Positions 12,837 through 24,619 of a stretch of DNA of 64,000 nucleotides are shown here, one piece after another (position 1 is the stretch's first letter; every line of letters begins with the position of its first letter). The notes beneath the pieces were generated by a model. The model worked only from the letters and a program-made list of their open reading frames with translations, had not been told where the DNA came from and made no database searches. The position numbers were made by a program, and so were the translations under genes. Origin of the DNA: Siniperca chuatsi (lineage: Eukaryota; Chordata; Actinopteri; Centrarchiformes; Sinipercidae); NCBI RefSeq assembly GCF_020085105.1, contig NC_058044.1, positions 27,718,206 to 27,782,205 on the forward strand, written 5' to 3'.

Positions 12837-12958
12837 ACTGTAGCGCTCAGGATGAGCACCTCGCTCAGGTCATGTCTGTCGCCAACACAATAATACGCTT
12901 CCCCACTGGATATGTCTTCGGCCCGATGTGGAACCACAGCAGCAAGGCTAATAGCTAT
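12837..12958 (+). pseudogene. Relic SLC43A3 exon (matches intact exon 3)
   Basis: Follows a good acceptor (TTTTATCTTCCAG) and ends at TAT/GTGAGC. Translation DCSAQDEHLAQV..FPTGYVFG parallels the intact slc43a3 exon at 23006-23135 ([21 protein letters not shown]). The MFS signature aspartate-arginine pair of the intact copy is Gly-Pro here, and the exon is 8 nt shorter, which changes the phase. No other intact exons are nearby, so this is read as a decayed duplicate. Confidence 0.7.
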
Positions 12959-13338
12959 GTGAGCACACCGCCACAGAAACTGTATTTTATTATTTGTGTT
13001 TCTCAAGTTTGCTTTGTGAAGGTTCATGACTTAACGAGCTGTTGAGGGGAAAGAAGAACAGCAATTATTAACCTTCCTGGAAAGGTCCCTTCTGGGACCT
13101 GCAGGCTGCAAATTAAGGTGCTGCCAAACTGACAAAGCATTTACTCACTGGCTGTGGCTAAAAAAATGCTAGACTCATTGTGACAGGGTTGGCAGCATAA
13201 AGGGTCAGTGCAGACAAAAATTGGCAAGGTAAATGTTTGTGCACGTTTGCAGGCATAAGCTGTTATAGAAGCATTTACTTCAGGAAGTAAATGGAAAGTT
13301 TGCATAAATGTTTCTGATGGTATAAGTGAGCATATCTG

Positions 13339-15415
13339 TTACATCACTGCTTGCTTCTGTTGCGTCACAGCCAAAAGGTTGTTGGTTTGAATCCACCAAC
13401 TGACTGGGGCTCTTCTGTCTGCAGTTTGCATGTTCTCCCCGTGTTCACGTGGGTTTCCTCCAACCCCCAGTAAAGCACTGTGATACACAGGATTTAACTG
13501 CTCAAGTGTTGATGGGGCAGCATGACAATACAGAATATCTCCATAGTCAAGGACAGACATGAAGGTTGGCTGCACAATAGTTTTATGGCCGGAAGTAGAC
13601 AGACATCCTTTAATTCTGTACAAGAAACCTAGTTTGATTTTTTAAATTGAGTCAAATCTTGAACGACTGTCTGCTGTCAAGCCAAATTCCTAAGTAGTTG
13701 TAGGACTCAGCAAGAGTAATATGGGTGCCATTTAAAGTTAGATATGGCAGGACAGTCAGAGTCACCGGTGGAGGTGGAGAATAACATGCACTTGGTCTTT
13801 TCTGCATTTAAAACTAGTCTGTGATTAAAGAGTGGTACTTGGAAAGCATCAAAGGCAGACTGAAGACGAGTCAGGGCCTGGGCGTCGCTTGGGGTATATA
13901 AAATACTATCATCGGCAAAATAAAATGTTAATTTGAAAGTATTATTTTATTTATGTATAACGTAAACAGAATGGCCCGAGGATAGACCCCTGTGGCAACC
14001 CATTTCTGATTGTAAGATGGCTTGACTGAGTACCATCAGCAACAACAGTCTGAGTTCCCTCTGTAAGGGAAGAGTGGAACCAATTAAGCGTGGCTTCATC
14101 TAGACCTATAGACTGTAGTTTGTGGAGTAGGATTTTGTGATCAACAGAATCAAATGCTTTAGAGAGGTCAATGAAGAGGGCAGCACAAAATTGTCTATCT
14201 ATGAAGGAGACAATGTTATCATTGACTGAAACTGCAGCTGTTATTGTGCTGTGACCTGGGCGAAAACCAGGCTGCTGTGGCTGTAGTAAGTTTAGTGAGT
14301 CAATAAAGGCACATAGCTGTACATTGACCAAGGATTCTAGGATTTTTGTTAAGGGAAGTTTGGATATTGGGCGATAGTTGTTGAGATTGGAGACATCACC
14401 ACTTTTGTGTAAGGGCGTTACTGAGGCACTTTTCCACGAAGCTGGAATCATGCCTGTCAACACATATTTTGAATCAAACATTTTTAAGTGTGGACAGATT
14501 AAGGGGGCACTTAGATGAAGGAGATATAAGTCAAGATTATCTGCACCAGCATTTATGCAAGCTTTGCCCCTAACCAGAGTTTTGGAAACATCTGCACAGC
14601 TGACCAGATTAGAAGAAAATGTACACTCGGAAGAAGCTGAGGCGATGGGGACTCCCTCTGCTGGACAGATATGGTAATTGTCTACAGATGAATCAGCAGA
14701 CATTAAATAAAAGACCAGAGGAGAGAAAACGGTGATTAAAAGCTTCTACCATAGAAGATCTATCAGTAATATGACCAGATAGATGTTTGACTTGTGATGG
14801 GAGGTGTGAATGTGATGAGGTCTTCAGAGATGCTATGGTGATCCAAAATTTAGTGGAACTATCACAGGCAGAGAGCTGACTGATAATTTGATTTAGCCTT
14901 CCTAATCATGCTGGTGCAGATGTGTCTTTGGTGCCTAAAGGTTAACCAGTCCTCAGGGCTGCCACTGGATCTAGCCTTGGCCCAGGTTTTGTCTCTGCTG
15001 AACCAAGGACTGAATCTCTTTTTAATTCTATGTTGTTGTTTTTTTTTTAAAGGAGCATGTCTGTCAGCAAAAGCATTAAAAGAACGTTGACCGGTGCCAC
15101 GGCAGAATCAGCGATAGAGACGATTTTACTAATGTCAGATTCACAAATCATTTAAACAATCCTTTAATTTAAAATGCTTGTTGAATTTCTTGCCGTGATA
15201 ATCTGAGATTGAAATTTTGAAACTCTAGTATGTCTGACACAGGCGACAGGGCAGTGATCACCAACGTCAAGGGCAAAAACTCCAGAGGCAGGGTATTTGT
15301 TTGGTCTGTTAGTCAGTATATCAATTAATGTGGAGTTAAGAGGATTTTTGAAGTTTGGACTGAAAAAAGATGAAGTTGTGGGATCAAAGACAGAACAAAG
15401 GGAGGAAGGAAGCAT
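13339..15415 (-). mobile_element. Decayed CR1/L2-group LINE, minus strand
   Basis: Read on the minus strand from 15415 to 13339: an endonuclease-type fragment (GVFALDVGDHCPVACVRH), then about 250 residues of reverse transcriptase (14703-13951) with NNYRPISKLP, GFRPGHST, FIDLSKAFDSVDH and NGLPQGSILGP motifs. A degraded FADDS box (around 13920) and a C-terminal segment (VLDYGDILYCHAAPSTLEQL) follow. Frames are interrupted several times. The element sits between two relic slc43a3 exons. Confidence 0.85.
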
Positions 15416-15704
15416 TTACAGCCTCTAGTTACGGTGAAGTGGTTGCACCTGAGGCTTTGCTGTTCTCCCTGCCTCAGGTGTGATCATGTGACTTCTGACA
15501 GTCAAATCTTCAAAATAAATCCTTAAATGCTGCTTGATCAGGGGGTTTTTCCTGGAATATACACTCCCAAAAAAAAATCCTTATTTAGTGATGAACTATT
15601 TGTTTCTATTTGCCTGTGTCGCCCTTGAGTCGTCTTTCTTTTGTTAGTTCCCACAAAGACTTCACAGTTCTGTTAACCATCATCATCTCTCATCTATTCC
15701 TTAG

Positions 15705-15840
15705 GAGAAACCAAGGGGGAAGCAGACCTGCGTTCACGCCCTCTCTCCCTCTCCCGCTCTGATCATGTGATATCATGTTATGTCCCAATCATTGTATTTC
15801 TTTTTGGGTTACACGTTTCAAACATATTGTCAAAATCTGA
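15705..15840 (+). pseudogene. Relic SLC43A3 exon (matches intact exon 11)
   Basis: After a TTCCTTAG acceptor, the sequence GAGAAACCAAGGGGGAAGCA and following parallels the start of the intact slc43a3 exon at 27721 (GAGAAACAGAGCAGGAGGCG). Both translate as GET..EADLRS..LSL; similarity then fades, with FGLHVSN matching FGLQVLN of the intact copy. Order and strand agree with the relic exon at 12837, supporting one broken gene copy. Confidence 0.65.
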
Positions 15841-15849
15841 CTAACCACA

Positions 15850-18150
15850 GAGAGCTATTGAAGCTACAACACTACGTTATATACAAAGCATGGTGACAAA
15901 CTGCTGCTGCTGTTAACTGCAGATCTCAGGACTGAACGTGAGATGGCAGTGCATCTCTTCTAATCAGCAAGGTTTGCACTGGACCGGTTGTAATTTGGTT
16001 TGATTTTTGGTATGACAACGTTGGCCAAATTTTAGGTAACAATGGAGCAGGACCACAGCTGCAGGCAGAACAGCTGAAGAGCAACACAGGATGGAGGAAT
16101 GAAATAGAAACTGCAGAGGAGCAGGAGGAGGTGAGGCTCTTCATTCAGACCATTCAGGCCTTTTTACGTCCATACCCATCCAGTGTAGTCTTTAGGCTAG
16201 AGTGGAACACAACGTAGCCAATTCAAACATGAGGACAAACTACAGTATATGATTGACTATCTGCCATTTTGAGCTGCGAACAAGATTAATCTGCATCTTC
16301 ACGGCTAAAATGTCTTGTGACACCAGTTGTTGAGGCCTCGAGTCTGCTTCTGTGTACTGAAAATGGCTTAGTGCAGACCATTTCTTCTACTTTTGTGACA
16401 AATGCTTTGTTTTGTTTTCAAACTCCAGTGGATGGAGATTATGCAAAACTACTGACGGAAATATGGAGTGACTTGTAACCGACAACCCTAGTATTATAAC
16501 ATGTAACAGATATAGCTCTAATACGGTCATTTTAGTGTGCAACAGAGAACCTTAAGGTTGGCATATGGCGAGTTTGAACCAATTACTGTCAAATGTGAGG
16601 CAGAACAATATTATAGTTAAAATAACATTGCCAAGTAAGTTATGATCATTATGATGACCTTTGCTTCTGCTGTTCTTTTTAGTAGCTCCTCCTGCACACA
16701 GACTGTCCTCAGCATCAGGATGCAGCTGAACAGAGCTCGCAGATGAACCTCCAGAGAACAGCAAGATCTGCACGCAGGCTACAAGCAGTCTGCGGAAACC
16801 TAGTGCCAGTTATTGGTATTTTCCCGAGCGGAGGTCAGTTCATTGACCTGGGATTTCATATTAAAAGAGAAGCAGAAAGTCCAGAGCTTCAGACCCCAGG
16901 TGAAGATGTAAATCAAAAAAGGGATGTCAGAAGTACACCGACGCGAGCAACTGGGTGTTTCCAGTACATATGTGACAACTGTGGGAAGGGTTACCCTTTT
17001 CCTGAGCATAGACAGATATTGGGATAGTTAAAGCTGCATTACTTGATATCTGGCCACTAGGGGGCAGAAGAACTCCTCACAGTCAAATAAAGTTGTTTTG
17101 GCTAACAGTTAGAAAACAGTCGCCTACACATCCAGCAGACTCAGAGCAATATTAGCATTCATTTAGAGTTGTGTTTCTGGCCACTTTAATAATAAATCAA
17201 ATATTTCCTCTCCTTTTAGCTCTGTTTTGGTCCACTCCAACTCCAACACCAAATACCTGAGTTTTTATCTTGCTAGTTGTTCAATTTCCTCCATCAGCTA
17301 GCTAGCAGAGATTCTCACTAAAAACACGTTGTTGCTTGTTGCTGTGCAAGATGTAGTTATGTGATTCAGTGTTAATATTAACTATGAATTAATAGAGCTC
17401 TAAGTTATAATTGGTATGATTTGGATTATTCACTTTTGAGTCAACCACTATATTTAAATGACTGGAAACTTAGCCTAACACCATTCCCTAATGAACATAA
17501 AAACAAGAATGAGACATAAAAGTTATTAAATAATGTTTTATAATATATAATTTACTTTCTCCAAAAATATCATGTAGGTTTTCCATTAAATAACTTTACA
17601 GCAAGTTTCTTTTTTCTACTAATGTCCTTCTTGTCCATATAGCCTACTGTATTTATGCCATGGTGACTGCCAGTTCTCCTGAATATGTTAGTGGACATAA
17701 ATCACACAGTAACCATACTATGTCTTATACTGAGTCAGTGCAGAGTTTAAATGAATGAAGGCACGAAATGGCCTCCAGAGGACAGAAGAGAGCTCCGCAC
17801 AAACAACAGCAGGGGAAGCATGTCCAAGTTTGCGCACACTGTTAACCTGGTGTTTGCATAACAAACAGACACTGTTTGTTATGCATAAAACAAAAAAATC
17901 ATTAAAACATGTCTGCAGGTCCCACCACGTGTCTTTTGTTCTCATTAGTGAGGTTGTATGCTATTGTATTTATAGTTATTTAGTATACTTTATCTCAGGG
18001 ACTCGATGGGTTGAATTAAAATGGTGTCATCGTGTGCGCTAAATAATAGAAAATCCGCAGGATTATCCTATAATTCACAATCAAACTGTTAATGAGAATT
18101 ACTGTGTGTGTATATAATGAACCCATATGTTACTGTGCTCTCCCGCCCTG
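15850..18150. other. Non-coding stretch with possible zinc-finger debris
   Basis: No supported gene. An open frame at 16743-17027 ends in a half C2H2 finger-like YICDNCGKG and is preceded by an acceptor-like CTTTTTAG; it is broken upstream by stops and has no partner exons. The rest is AT-rich. Confidence 0.35.
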
Positions 18151-18179
18151 TGTCCACCTGTTTACAGCTGACTCCCCGA

Positions 18180-18314
18180 CAGACAGATTGAGAGAGTGAG
18201 GCGCAGCTCTGCACATTAGAGAGCCAAATTGCGGCTCAGTGCAAGGTGCATCCCTGTCCTGCAGAGTCCCTGCGCATGAGGACTGTAATGTTTGGATCAC
18301 CTGGAAATTACGAG
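18180..18314 (+). other. slc43a3: Probable 5' untranslated first exon of slc43a3
   Basis: GC-richer sequence ending at a strong donor, ACGAG/GTAAGC, at 18314/18315. The next acceptor (TCTGTATGTTAG, exon start 21153) leads into the exon holding the slc43a3 start codon. The 5' boundary is not determined and transcription from here is inferred. Confidence 0.4.
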
Positions 18315-18979
18315 GTAAGCAGCATTTCAGATGTCAGTGGTACAGCAGGCGTTTGCGGAGCGATGCGTGTTTTGTCGCAAAACCGAGGTGAGCAGATTCA
18401 ACGTCTCCGCACAGAGAAATAGACCATTCTAAGGGGTTTATAGCCTACTCATATTCACTATATCAATTGTCCACTCGTGTTGTGTGTCGTTAATTAACCG
18501 TGTGACACGTTACACGGGTCTAATTTCTTGCGGTTTTGTGTCCACGTTGTGCCATGTGTCAGTACGCATAGAGATTAAGTGAACTAATCTGGATTACAGT
18601 CAGCAGCGCCTCATGCAGACCGGGGTTTGCTTGGCACACTTCTCACTCGCTGCCGTATTTCTCTGGCATCGTTTATGTTAGAACCGTTTCTAACCGGCAG
18701 CAAATCAAAGGTTAAGGTCTCAGCTCTAAACACCTCTGTGGTAATGTACACAAATGCGTTTGTGCCAACCCGTTATGGTTCTGGTTGGTTGGCATAATGT
18801 TAAAATGCTATAGTTACAAGAAATGAAGCAACCAATAGAAAAAAATCTAATCAATAAATGTGATCAAAATCGCTAAACTAGTGTGCGCATGTGTAGATAT
18901 AAGAAAATATGAAGCAAACACACACTATTAATAATATATTTCTTGCTACATAGTTAATACATAGTTGATACAAGGATGT

Positions 18980-19005
18980 GTGCGCGCGCGTGCGTGCGCG
19001 TGCGT
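18980..19005. repeat. (TGCG)n-like alternating purine-pyrimidine tract
   Basis: TGTGTGCGCGCGCGTGCGTG-type run in the slc43a3 first intron; a potential Z-DNA-forming simple repeat. Confidence 0.7.
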
Positions 19006-19339
19006 GATAGCTAAAGTTAGCAAATGGTAGCGATGAGGGTTGCCCACTTCCTGAAATGGAAATAAGGAACGCCGCCGGGGGGGTGGGGTTAGTTGAACTT
19101 GAACTCCAGGACACACTAACTAGGAGGCCTCCAAACCCAGTGAACTGTACAACACCACACATTCAAATGGAAATCAGACAGCTACCAAAAGGCATTTCAA
19201 AATCCAAAATCCAATATTCAGCTGCTTTATTTCTTTCTAAAATGTTTCCCCATAACAACGATGGTGTTAATTTAGCTGTGGACAAAATTAACACATTTTT
19301 TTGATAAATTGGCAGCGTTATCTAATTTGAAAACCTCTA

Positions 19340-20650
19340 ATCAAAAACCACAACAAATAATCAATTCCAAATATCTGCGTAGTAAAGTTATCAAACGAAA
19401 AACATAGAGACCCAAATAACCAAAATATACACCTTCATTACTATGACGCCTTAAAACAATACAAACGCACACTAAGAGCAAAGAAAGAACAACACACCAA
19501 GAAGCAGCTCACTGAAACAGAAGATCTTGAAGAGTCAAACCAGTTCTGGAACCCTCTAAACAAAACACAACAAGATCAATTGGCAATACAAAACGGCAGC
19601 ATTTGGATTCGTTATTTGACTGAATTATACAGCAATATTACAAAGAACACACAAAATACACACCAAGTGGAAAACTTTAGAATTAGTAATTAAAGACAAC
19701 CAAAACCCTCTAGATGCTTCAAAAACAGAAGGGCTGATGGAAAGCATCAATTCCCTGAACGCTAGAAAGGCCCGTGGAGTCGACAGCATCTTAAAGGAAA
19801 TGATCGAATATTCTGACCATAAATTCAAATTGGCTATACTCCAACTTTTTAATATAATTCTAGCAGTTGACACTTTTCCTGACATATAGAATAAAGGTTT
19901 AATAACACCAATTTATAAAAATGTAGATAAATATAACCCAAATAATTACAGTGGAATCTGTGTAAACAGTAACCCTTTGGCGATATTATGAATAAAAAAA
20001 CGTATCACTTTTACCACTGGCCAAATGTTTTGAATAAATGCCAAATTAGATTCTTACCAAAGTTTGCACAACAGACCACATCTCTACCCTCCACACCCAA
20101 ACTGAGCAAGAATTAGACAAAAAGAAAGGAAAGGCCTATGCATGTTTTATTGATTTCAAGAAGGCCTTCGATTCCATCTGGCATGAGGGCCTTTTCTATA
20201 GACTACGTAACAGTGGCATTAGGGGGGAAAACATGTTATGTAATTAAATCCATGTACACAAATAGTAAACGTACAGTTAAAACAGGAGACAAACAAACAG
20301 CTGTCATTTCCCAGGGTCATGTGGTGAGGCAGGGGTGCAATCTTAGTCCAGTCCTCTTCAATTCATACATGAATGACTTTGCATGTCATTTAGATCAATC
20401 CACTGCGCCTGGCCTCACCTGAATGACACAGAAATGAAGGGAAGTAGATGACTTGGTGTTGCTGTCACCAACAAAAGGAGGTCTACAGCAGCAAGTCAGG
20501 AAAAACACACACAATTTCTATTTGGACACCACTAAATTACAACATACAAAAAACTACACATACCTTGGCCTCAGCCTGCAGAGGAGAGACTACTTAAACC
20601 TGAGCAGAAATGACATTTTTAGGGTGGACTTTCCCTTTAATTGTGCATCT
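19340..20650 (+). mobile_element. Decayed non-LTR retrotransposon (possibly Rex6/R4-like)
   Basis: Broken frames on the plus strand show an upstream SLNARKARGVDSILKEM segment, a FIDFKKAFDS motif around 20150, QGHVVRQGCNLSPVLFN around 20310, a degraded DDLVLLSP box around 20450 and HTKNYTYLGL around 20550. Order and motifs are those of a LINE reverse transcriptase. Many stops and frameshifts show it is dead. Clade assignment is a guess. Confidence 0.75.
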
Positions 20651-21152
20651 TGGAAATGACCAGCATGAGCAGAGTCAGTGAAGTTTCTCTTAATGGACTG
20701 AGTGAGCACTGATGGATCAAATGTCAATTTGCATCCAAAGTCACATAGTGCGGCACCCCACAGTGTGTAAACTGGACACTGTACTCTTCAACAGAGCAGC
20801 AGAGGACAAAGTAACTCTGCTTATCACATAGTCTCTGAAAATGATCCTGAACATGATATTTATTTATTATTATTTACTATAAAACTGTACTTTTATGGAA
20901 CCACACTGAGTACAATATTTAGCGCTTGTCGTTCTTTAAATATTGTTAAAAAAACCAACAGCTTTGGGGTGTAATTTGGTTGACATGTGTTTAATCCATT
21001 GAAGCTGCTTCACTAATGCTGCTCAGTCCTGGATCATCTGTTGTGTAGGCGTGGAACAATATGCTGCATTATATTGTACTGTTTGGGCTGTAACTGAAAG
21101 ATGAACAACTCTCTCTCCCTTACACCTGTTTTGTTTTTGTTCTGTATGTTAG

Positions 21153-24100
21153 AAACGTTAATCCGGCAGAGACCTTTACTGCCCTGCTCTTGCTGGAGGG
21201 AATTCGAAAGAACTGCTTAAAGAGGAATTAGAGGAACAGAAAACCAAAGAAAAAAAGAGACAACTTTCTCTGAGGACTAAACTCATACCGGAAGTAAACC
21301 TGTTAGCGACCCGGAGAAGGGTAGTGAAGCATGCAGGGGTACGAGGTTGGTACCAGGCTGCACCACAGGCTGACTCTGGCCTCTGGGATGCTGGAGTGTC
21401 TGTGCTTTGCCGGTGTTGTGTTTGGTTTCGCCTCTCTGGTGTTTGTGCTGAAGGAGGATGGCTACTTCAGTGAGCTGTGTGTCAGTGCCCCAGGTAACAA
21501 CAGCAACCTGACCAGTACAGGTGAGCAACTAGAGTTCAGGTCTGAGAGGTGATCTGAAGCAAAAAATGTACAAATACTATCAATTAAAGCTGCATGAATA
21601 GATTTTTGGCCGCTTGGGGGCAGAAGAACTCCAAAACACAATGACAACCCCTGACATACTATAACTTATATATAGCTCGTTAACTTATAACTCATTATGG
21701 CTAGTGTTAGCAAATCATTTCCACATACACATCCAGCAGACACAGAGCAACATTATCATCCCATTGGAGTTAAGTTTCTGGCCACCTGAGGAATTCCCAG
21801 TAGCGTCATGCCCATTCAAGCTGATTTTTGAAATCTGGATTTGTTTATTTTATCCATCCATCTTGGTCCCGTCCGCTTGGTCCCGTTAGGGGTCGCGGGT
21901 GACTGGAGCCTATCCCAGTGACTTTGGGCCTTAGGCAGGGTACACCCTGGACAGTGGCCAACTCGTCGCAGGGCTAACACAGACACAGACAAGGACAGAC
22001 AACCATTCACTCTCACATTCATTCAATACGGGCAATTTAGAGTTATCAATTAACCTACACATGCATGTCTTTGGACGGTGGGAGGAAGCCGGAGAACCCG
22101 GAGAGAACCCACGGTAACACGGGGAGGACATGCAGACTCCACCCAGAGAGATTGTGTGATGTTGGTCTGGTCCGGGAATCGATCCCACGAACCCACGATC
22201 TCCTTATTGGGAGGCAGGAGCTTTAGCCGCTCTGCCACCGTGCACCCCTGTTTATTTTATATTATATTATATTATATTTTATTTTAATACAATTTTTTAT
22301 AATATGTAGTGATGATCGTTTTATATTATGAGTCAAACGTATTCTTCTAAATATGTCATAGATCATACCTCAAAAAGTTAAAACACCCCTTTTCCCTGTG
22401 GTATTGGATTTTTCTGAAAGTTGCATGTAGCCACACACACAGCACTCTGCTTCGCATCAGTGCTGGAGGAGATGTAGGCTAGCTTAACTGTGTGTTGCTG
22501 AAGTGGTTAGTAGAGCATCAATCCCTTTTTCAAATGTGTGAAAATGAAATGCAATTAGAGAGAGTTAGGGATTCCTTTTGGTGTAACACTTAGGAGGAGC
22601 TTTTGGCAGAAATGGAATATAATCTTTATAAGTATGTTTTCATTAGTGTATAATCACCTGAAAATAAGAATCGTTGTGTTTGCGCTAGCTTAGAATGAGC
22701 TGTTTTTATCTACAGAGGGAGCAGGTCCCCTTCCACGGAGGTCACCATGTTGCACCATGTTTCTACAGTAGCCCAGAACGGACAAACCAATCACTGGCTC
22801 TAGATAGAGCTGTTTTTTGCGAATATCGCAGCCAATGTAGTTTCTCCTACACGCTTTGAACGGGAGAGTGATGCGAGCGCCTCCGATAATTTTGGCTTGC
22901 ATGACGCCTCTGCTAATTCTAATATTTAGCAGACACATTTTGGCGTCCACCACCAGTTGGTTCAATATCCCATAATGTCCTGAGCTTTCTCTCTGTTTCT
23001 TACAGACTGTAGTAGACAGGATGAGCAGTTCTCTCTGATCTTCACCATTGCCTCGTTCCTCAACAACTTCCTGAGTCTAGTCAATGGCTACCTGTTTGAT
23101 CGATTTGGCACCATGGTGACCAGGCTGCTGGGAATGTGAGTTCATCTTATTTTTCTCTCTCCGACCGCAAAACAAAAAGGAAATACCCCATCAGCATCGT
23201 TTTTGTAATGTCCTGGACATATTGTTTGTCCAGGTTATAGTTGACTGACAAACTTTGACAAACAGCTTTTCATTCATATTTCCCTTGTGTGTACTTTAAG
23301 AGACAACAGTCAGAAGTCAGATAGCATAATGAAACAAAAGCTTAAGAAGTTTAGTTGACAAAACAAGTGGCCAACAGTTTGAAATAAATTCATTCAATGC
23401 ATGATACCCATATGGGATCCATGAGCTCAAATTCCTATTTCAGTTTACAGTTCAGTTATTGCTACAGTTTACGATTAGCATAAAGTGAATGTCTAACAGA
23501 GGCCGCAAAATTATGAGCAGAGCCTACCTCATTTGACCATTGTATTTGCAGTGTCAGACTCATCACTTTATAATATTTACAACTATGAATCCTTTTCAAG
23601 ACAAGCTGAAGACGACCTGGCGAGCCTAGTTCAGTCACGGGATGGATAGATCCACTGTTTGTCAGAAACTGAACCCTTTGACCCCAGACTTTCTGTCCAT
23701 AAATGGTACATTTCACTATGTGCCTGCAGATGTGTCACAAATCTACTTGCGTTATACATTGACAATTTAAGTTACTTATTTATTGCTCATGGTCCACGTG
23801 AATGCATATATTTAGATCACATGACACACGTTATCAAGAGCCCACCCATGAAAAACATTTTGACAGAGAATGTGTTTTAAAAAATTAAAACCCACCTCCT
23901 TATTTATTAAATCAGTTGAAGTTGAATCAAATCTTCAGCTCTTCAAATGCATCATAGTTATTTCATCTGATGCCAGTCAGATGAAATTAAGATTTGTCCA
24001 CCAAAATATAATAAATATGAATTCATAGTGTACTTTACCATTGCATCTTTTACGTGTGAAGTGTGAAAATACCTCTCAGCTTTCAAGTGTGTGTGTATGC

Positions 24101-24577
24101 TTTGGTGGATAAATGACAGAAACACGGATGTAGCTGCTCTAAATGTAGTCATATTTCTCTCTCCAGATCTTTGTACACTACTGGAACCGTTCTTGTGGCT
24201 TTCTCCAGTGCAGGTAGGTGCGCACTCACAAGCAGATCACAACATGCATCAAATAAGTGACCACTTCAAGCAGTTCACTAAATTTTCTCAGCATCTAAAG
24301 CAATGTTAGAGTTATTAGTCAATATAAATAATGTAGTTTAATGGATTAATCTTTCAGCTCTGTCATCATGCCTGTTTCCACATGTTTCTTCTTGTCATAA
24401 TCCTTTCACAGTGGGAAATGTGTAGTATTCCTGTCACATTCTAAGCATGTAACATTGTGCTAAGGAAAAAACACGCAGTTATTACTATAAAACCAGAGGC
24501 GGCTGGCCAATAGAGGGCGCTAGGGCGCCACCCTCCTTGAGCCACAAACTTATAAACTTATATAACTTATAATAATG

Positions 24578-24619
<42 letters not shown>

